Shown piece after piece: positions 60,502-64,000 of a stretch of 64,000 nucleotides of DNA. Source of the DNA: Streptomyces actinomycinicus. Lineage in GTDB: Bacteria; Actinomycetota; Actinomycetes; Streptomycetales; Streptomycetaceae. The position numbers were made by a program, and so were the translations under genes. Positions within the stretch are counted from its first letter, which is position 1. Every line of letters begins with the position of its first letter. The stretch spans positions 1-64,000 of the forward strand of contig NZ_JAERRK010000015.1 in NCBI RefSeq assembly GCF_016741775.1, written 5' to 3'. The notes beneath the pieces are model-generated. The model worked only from the letters and a program-made list of their open reading frames with translations, made no database searches and was not told where the DNA came from.

Positions 60502-61623
60502 ATGTCGGCACCCAATAAGTCGTACGACCCTGTCGAGGTCGAGGCGTTGAAACCGGAAGAGATCGAGCGCATGCGGGACGAGGCGCTCGCCGCCTTCGCC
60601 GCCGCGGACTCCCTCGACGCGCTCCACGAGGCCAAGGTCGCCCACACCGGCCCCGCCTCCCCGCTGGCCCTCGCCAACCGCGAGATCGGCGCCCTGCCCC
60701 CGCACGCCAAGGCCGAGGCCGGCAAGCGCGTCGGCATGGCCCGCGGCGCCGTCAACAAGGCCCTCGCCGCCCGCCAGGCCGAACTGGAGGCCGAGCGGGA
60801 CGCCCGCGTGCTGGTCGAGGAGGACGTCGACGTCACGCTGCCGTACGACCGCGTCCCGGCCGGCGCCCGGCACCCGCTGACCACGCTCTCGGACCGCATC
60901 GAGGACATCTTCGTGGCCATGGGCTACGAGGTCGCCGAGGGTCCGCAGGTCGAGGCCGAGTGGTTCAACTTCGACGCCCTCAACATCGGCCCGGACCACC
61001 CGGCCCGCGGCGAGGCCGACACCTTCTTCGTGCAGGGCCCCGACGGCGGCACGGAGTCCGGTGTCGTGCTGCGCACCCACACCTCGCCCGTGCAGATCCG
61101 CTCGCTGCTCGACCGTGAGCTGCCGGTCTACGTGATCTGCCCCGGCCGGGTGTACCGCACCGACGAGCTGGACGCCACGCACACCCCGGTCTTCCACCAG
61201 GTCGAGCTGCTCGCCGTCGACGAGGGCCTGACCATGGCCGACCTCAAGGGCACCCTGGACCACATGGTCCAGTCGCTGTTCGGCGAGGGCATGAAGACCC
61301 GGCTGCGGCCGAACTTCTTCCCCTTCACCGAGCCGAGCGCCGAGATGGACATGCTCTGCTACGTGTGCAAGGGCGAGTCCGTCGGCAACCCCGACCGGCC
61401 CTGCCGCACCTGCTCCAGCGAAGGCTGGATCGAGCTGGGCGGCTGCGGCATGGTCAACCCGCGGGTGCTGGCCGCCTGCGGCGTCGACCCGGAGAAGTAC
61501 AGCGGTTTCGCCTTCGGGTTCGGCATCGAGCGGATGCTGATGTTCCGCCACAACGTCGAAGACATGCGAGACATGGTCGAGGGTGACGTCCGGTTCACCC
61601 GGCCGTTCGGGATGGAGATCTGA
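60502..61623 (+). CDS. pheS: Phenylalanyl-tRNA synthetase alpha subunit
   Basis: 373 aa, full length. An N-terminal coiled coil (about 15-95) that grips tRNA and the class II catalytic core (HPLTTLSDRIEDIFVAMGYEV, the FDALNIGPDHPAR motif, RTHTSPVQIR, GCGMVNPRVL and FGIERMLMFR as motif 3) are complete. It makes the alpha2-beta2 enzyme with PheT. The ATG has GGGAAGAG upstream. It overlaps pheT by one base (TGATG). A -10-like TAGACT at 60379-60384 suggests a leader of about 110 nt. Confidence 0.98.
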   Translation: MSAPNKSYDPVEVEALKPEEIERMRDEALAAFAAADSLDALHEAKVAHTGPASPLALANREIGALPPHAKAEAGKRVGMARGAVNKALAARQAELEAERDARVLVEEDVDVTLPYDRVPAGARHPLTTLSDRIEDIFVAMGYEVAEGPQVEAEWFNFDALNIGPDHPARGEADTFFVQGPDGGTESGVVLRTHTSPVQIRSLLDRELPVYVICPGRVYRTDELDATHTPVFHQVELLAVDEGLTMADLKGTLDHMVQSLFGEGMKTRLRPNFFPFTEPSAEMDMLCYVCKGESVGNPDRPCRTCSSEGWIELGGCGMVNPRVLAACGVDPEKYSGFAFGFGIERMLMFRHNVEDMRDMVEGDVRFTRPFGMEI

Positions 61624-64000
61624 TGCGGGTCCCGCTTTCTTGGCTGCGGGAGTACGTCGACCTGCCGGCCACCGAGACCGGCCGTGACGTCCAGGCCAAG
61701 CTCATCTCGGCAGGCCTGGAGGTCGAGACCGTCGAGCAGCTCGGCGCCGACCTCAAGGGCCCGCTGGTCGTCGGCCAGGTGCTGACCATCGAGGAACTGG
61801 AGGGCTTCAAGAAGCCGATCCGGTTCTGCACCGTCGACGTGGGCCAGGCCAACGGCACCGGCGAGCCCCAGGAGATCGTCTGCGGCGCCCGCAACTTCGC
61901 CGTCGGCGACAAGGTCGTCGTGGTCCTCCCCGGCGCCACGCTGCCCGGCGGCTTCTCCATCGCCGCCCGCAAGACCTACGGCAAGACGTCCCACGGCATG
62001 ATCTGCTCCAGCGACGAGCTGGGCATGGGCGACGACGGCAACCACGGCATCATCGTGCTGCCCCCCGAGACCGAGGTCGGCAAGGACGCCATCGAGCTGC
62101 TCGAGCTGGTCGACGAGGTCCTGGACATCGCCGTCACCGCCAACCGCGGCGACTGCCTGTCCATCCGCGGTGTCGCCCGTGAGACGGCCATCGCCTACGG
62201 CCTGCCGCTGCGCGACCCGGCCCTGATCGACGTCCCGGCCCCGAACGCCTACGGCTACCCGGTGCAGGTCTCCGACGCCGCGGGCTGCGACCGCTTCACC
62301 GCCCGCACGGTCACCGGCCTGAGCCCCGAGGCACGCTCCCCGATCTGGCTGCAGCGCCGGCTGCAGAAGGTCGGCATGCGCCCGATCTCGCTCGCCGTCG
62401 ACATCACCAACTACGTGATGATGGAGCTGGGCCAGCCGCTGCACGCCTACGACCGGGCCCTGGTCCAGGGCACCATCGGCGTCCGCCGGGCCCAGGAGGG
62501 CGAGAAGCTCGTCACCCTCGACGGCGTCGAGCGCAAGCTGCACGCCGAGGACCTGGTCATCACCGACGAGCGCGGCCCCATCGGCCTCGCCGGCGTCATG
62601 GGCGGCGCCAACACGGAGATCGCCGACCACGACGCCACGGGGAACGGGGCGAACGCCACCACCGACGTGGTCATCGAGGCGGCCCACTTCAACGCCGTGT
62701 CGGTCGCCCGCACCGGCCGCCGCCACAAGCTGCTGTCCGAGGCGTCCCGCCGCTTCGAGCGCGGCGTCGACCCGCAGGCCGCCGCGGCCGCCGCGCAGCG
62801 CACCGTGGACCTGCTGGTGCTCCTCGCGGGCGGCACCGCGGAGGCCGGCGTCACCGAGATCATCGCGCCCTCGGCCCCGCACACGATCACCGTCCCGGCC
62901 GACCACCCGGACAAGGTGGCGGGCGTCGAGTACGGCCGCGAGACGGTCGTGCGCCGCCTCCAGGAGGTCGGCTGCGACGTGTACGGGCAGGACGAGCTGA
63001 TCGTCACCGTCCCGTCCTGGCGCCCCGACCTCGTCGACGCCAACGACCTGGCCGAAGAGGTCATCCGGCTGGAGGGCTACGAGAACCTGCCCTCCACGCT
63101 GCCCAAGCTGCCCTCGCAGCGCGGTCTGACCCACCGCCAGCGGCTGCACCGCCGGGTCGGCCGGGCCCTGGCCGGCGCGGGCTACGTCGAGGCGCCGAAC
63201 TACCCGTTCATCGGCGAGCAGGTCTTCGACCAGCTCGGCCTGGAGGCCGACGACCCGGCCCGCCGCGTCGTGAAGCTGGTCAACCCGCTCAACGACGAGG
63301 AGCCCGCGCTGCGCACCACGCTGCTGCCGGGTCTGCTCGGTGCGCTGCGGCGCAACGCCGGCCGGGGCGCGCACGACCTCGCCCTGTTCGAGACCGGGCT
63401 GGTCTTCCTCCCGCGCGCGGAGCAGCGCGTCGCCACGCACCTGCCCGTCGACCGGCGTCCCACCGACGAGGAGCTGGCCGCGCTGAACGCAGCGCTGCCC
63501 GACCAGCCGCGGCACGTCGCCGCCGTCCTCACGGGCGCTCGCGAGCAGTCCGGCTGGTGGGGCGGCGGCCGTCCGGCCGGGTGGGCCGACGCCGTCGAGG
63601 CGGCCCGCGCCGTGGCGCGCGAGGCCGGCGCGGAGCTGGTCGTGCGCAAGGGCGCCTACGGTCCCTGGCACCCCGGCCGCTGCGCCGAGCTGGTGGTCGT
63701 CGCCGACGGCACCGAGCAGGTCGTGGGACACGCAGGAGAACTGCACCCGCGTGTCCTGAAGGCCCTGGGCCTGCCCGAGCGCACGTGCGCGATGGAGCTG
63801 GACCTGGACGCCCTGGAGGCGGTGGGCGACGGTGCTCCGCAGGCGCCGAGCATCTCCACGTTCCCGGTGGCCACGCAGGACGTCGCTCTCGTCGTCGACA
63901 AGCCGGTACCCGCGGCCGAGGTCGAGGCGGCGCTGCGCGAGGGCGCGGGCGAGCTGCTGGAGTCCATCCGGCTGTTCGACGTGTACGAGAACGCCGAGCA
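61623..64000 (+). CDS. pheT: Phenylalanyl-tRNA synthetase beta subunit (3' end beyond the window)
   Basis: About 792 codons are present without a stop. The start MRVPLSWLREYVDLP is canonical. Then come the EMAP-like tRNA-binding domain (about 40-155), the B3/4 editing domain (about 220-390), B5 (GVEYGRETVVRRLQEVGCDV), the catalytic-like core and the beginning of the FDX-ACB anticodon domain (STFPVATQDVALVVD, near 755). Some 40-50 residues are probably missing. The ATG overlaps the pheS stop, so the subunits are co-translated. Confidence 0.98.
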   Translation, partial: MRVPLSWLREYVDLPATETGRDVQAKLISAGLEVETVEQLGADLKGPLVVGQVLTIEELEGFKKPIRFCTVDVGQANGTGEPQEIVCGARNFAVGDKVVVVLPGATLPGGFSIAARKTYGKTSHGMICSSDELGMGDDGNHGIIVLPPETEVGKDAIELLELVDEVLDIAVTANRGDCLSIRGVARETAIAYGLPLRDPALIDVPAPNAYGYPVQVSDAAGCDRFTARTVTGLSPEARSPIWLQRRLQKVGMRPISLAVDITNYVMMELGQPLHAYDRALVQGTIGVRRAQEGEKLVTLDGVERKLHAEDLVITDERGPIGLAGVMGGANTEIADHDATGNGANATTDVVIEAAHFNAVSVARTGRRHKLLSEASRRFERGVDPQAAAAAAQRTVDLLVLLAGGTAEAGVTEIIAPSAPHTITVPADHPDKVAGVEYGRETVVRRLQEVGCDVYGQDELIVTVPSWRPDLVDANDLAEEVIRLEGYENLPSTLPKLPSQRGLTHRQRLHRRVGRALAGAGYVEAPNYPFIGEQVFDQLGLEADDPARRVVKLVNPLNDEEPALRTTLLPGLLGALRRNAGRGAHDLALFETGLVFLPRAEQRVATHLPVDRRPTDEELAALNAALPDQPRHVAAVLTGAREQSGWWGGGRPAGWADAVEAARAVAREAGAELVVRKGAYGPWHPGRCAELVVVADGTEQVVGHAGELHPRVLKALGLPERTCAMELDLDALEAVGDGAPQAPSISTFPVATQDVALVVDKPVPAAEVEAALREGAGELLESIRLFDVYENAE

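Noticed and set aside
60402..60518. 38-codon frame upstream of and overlapping pheS, with two Phe codons, as a possible attenuation leader peptide
   Set aside because: Only two scattered Phe codons, no terminator/antiterminator pair and no ribosome-binding site, so Phe attenuation is not supported. No T-box features either.

Overview
The window is high-GC actinobacterial chromosome and is almost certainly Streptomyces. Codons overwhelmingly end in G or C, GTG starts and possible leaderless promoters are common, and it carries a conservon (rarA-E type) and a glnA4/epuRI cluster. The gene order matches the Pup-proteasome region of Streptomyces coelicolor and, in outline, that of Mycobacterium tuberculosis (trmI, recB-like, mpa/arc, dop, pup, prcBA, pafABC, tatAC, helY, 5'-3' exonuclease). 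No tRNA, rRNA, CRISPR array, IS element or prophage was seen.

Layout. 1-5.5 kb: the end of an upstream gene, a HAD phosphatase, two tandem peptide-binding lipoproteins without a permease, and a LuxR-type response regulator. 5.5-10.6 kb: a RecB-like Fe-S nuclease divergent from a site-2 protease, then trmI, a secreted protein and a ferredoxin. 11.1-17.3 kb: arc, dop, then pup, an HNH endonuclease, prcB and prcA. 17.4-25.5 kb: a LacI regulator and MFS transporter, pafA, two FKBP isomerases, pafBC and two small genes. 25.8-30 kb: tatA, tatC and helY. 30.5-35.1 kb: the conservon with its P450. 35.3-42.4 kb: a pseudouridine synthase, an iron-regulated siderophore-interacting protein, a 5'-3' exonuclease, an XRE-cupin regulator, a metal-receptor-fold protein, a TDT transporter and a LysR regulator. 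42.6-47.7 kb: a gamma-glutamylation (ethanolamine-type) catabolic cluster. 47.7-56.3 kb: a secreted HAD phosphatase, an alanine-racemase-fold enzyme, a huge disordered membrane protein paired with a mycosin-like protease, a beta-lactamase-fold protein, an SseB-domain protein and a DUF1844 protein. 56.3-64 kb: infC-rpmI-rplT, an SpoU methyltransferase, an orphan histidine kinase and pheST (pheT runs off the end).

How the genes work together. Pup is attached to targets by PafA, removed by Dop, and tagged proteins are unfolded by ARC into the PrcAB 20S core. PafB and PafC are WYL-domain activators of the LexA/RecA-independent DNA-damage response. The most interesting observation is that the promoter pattern known for that response (TTGTCR-gtg-N8-TAnnnT, the RecA-NDp motif) can be read directly upstream of three nucleic-acid enzymes in this same window: helY, the RecB-like nuclease and the 5'-3' exonuclease. 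The helY and RecB sites are near-perfect. The exonuclease site has one mismatch in the -10. Weaker versions with identical spacing precede pup and infC. This suggests that pafBC sits inside its own regulon. Other points of note are a conservon P450 lacking the ExxR motif, an infC gene with an AUC start codon and an attenuator-like leader, a TTA (bldA-type) codon in the orphan kinase, Pup ending in Glu, and several intergenic tandem-repeat arrays.
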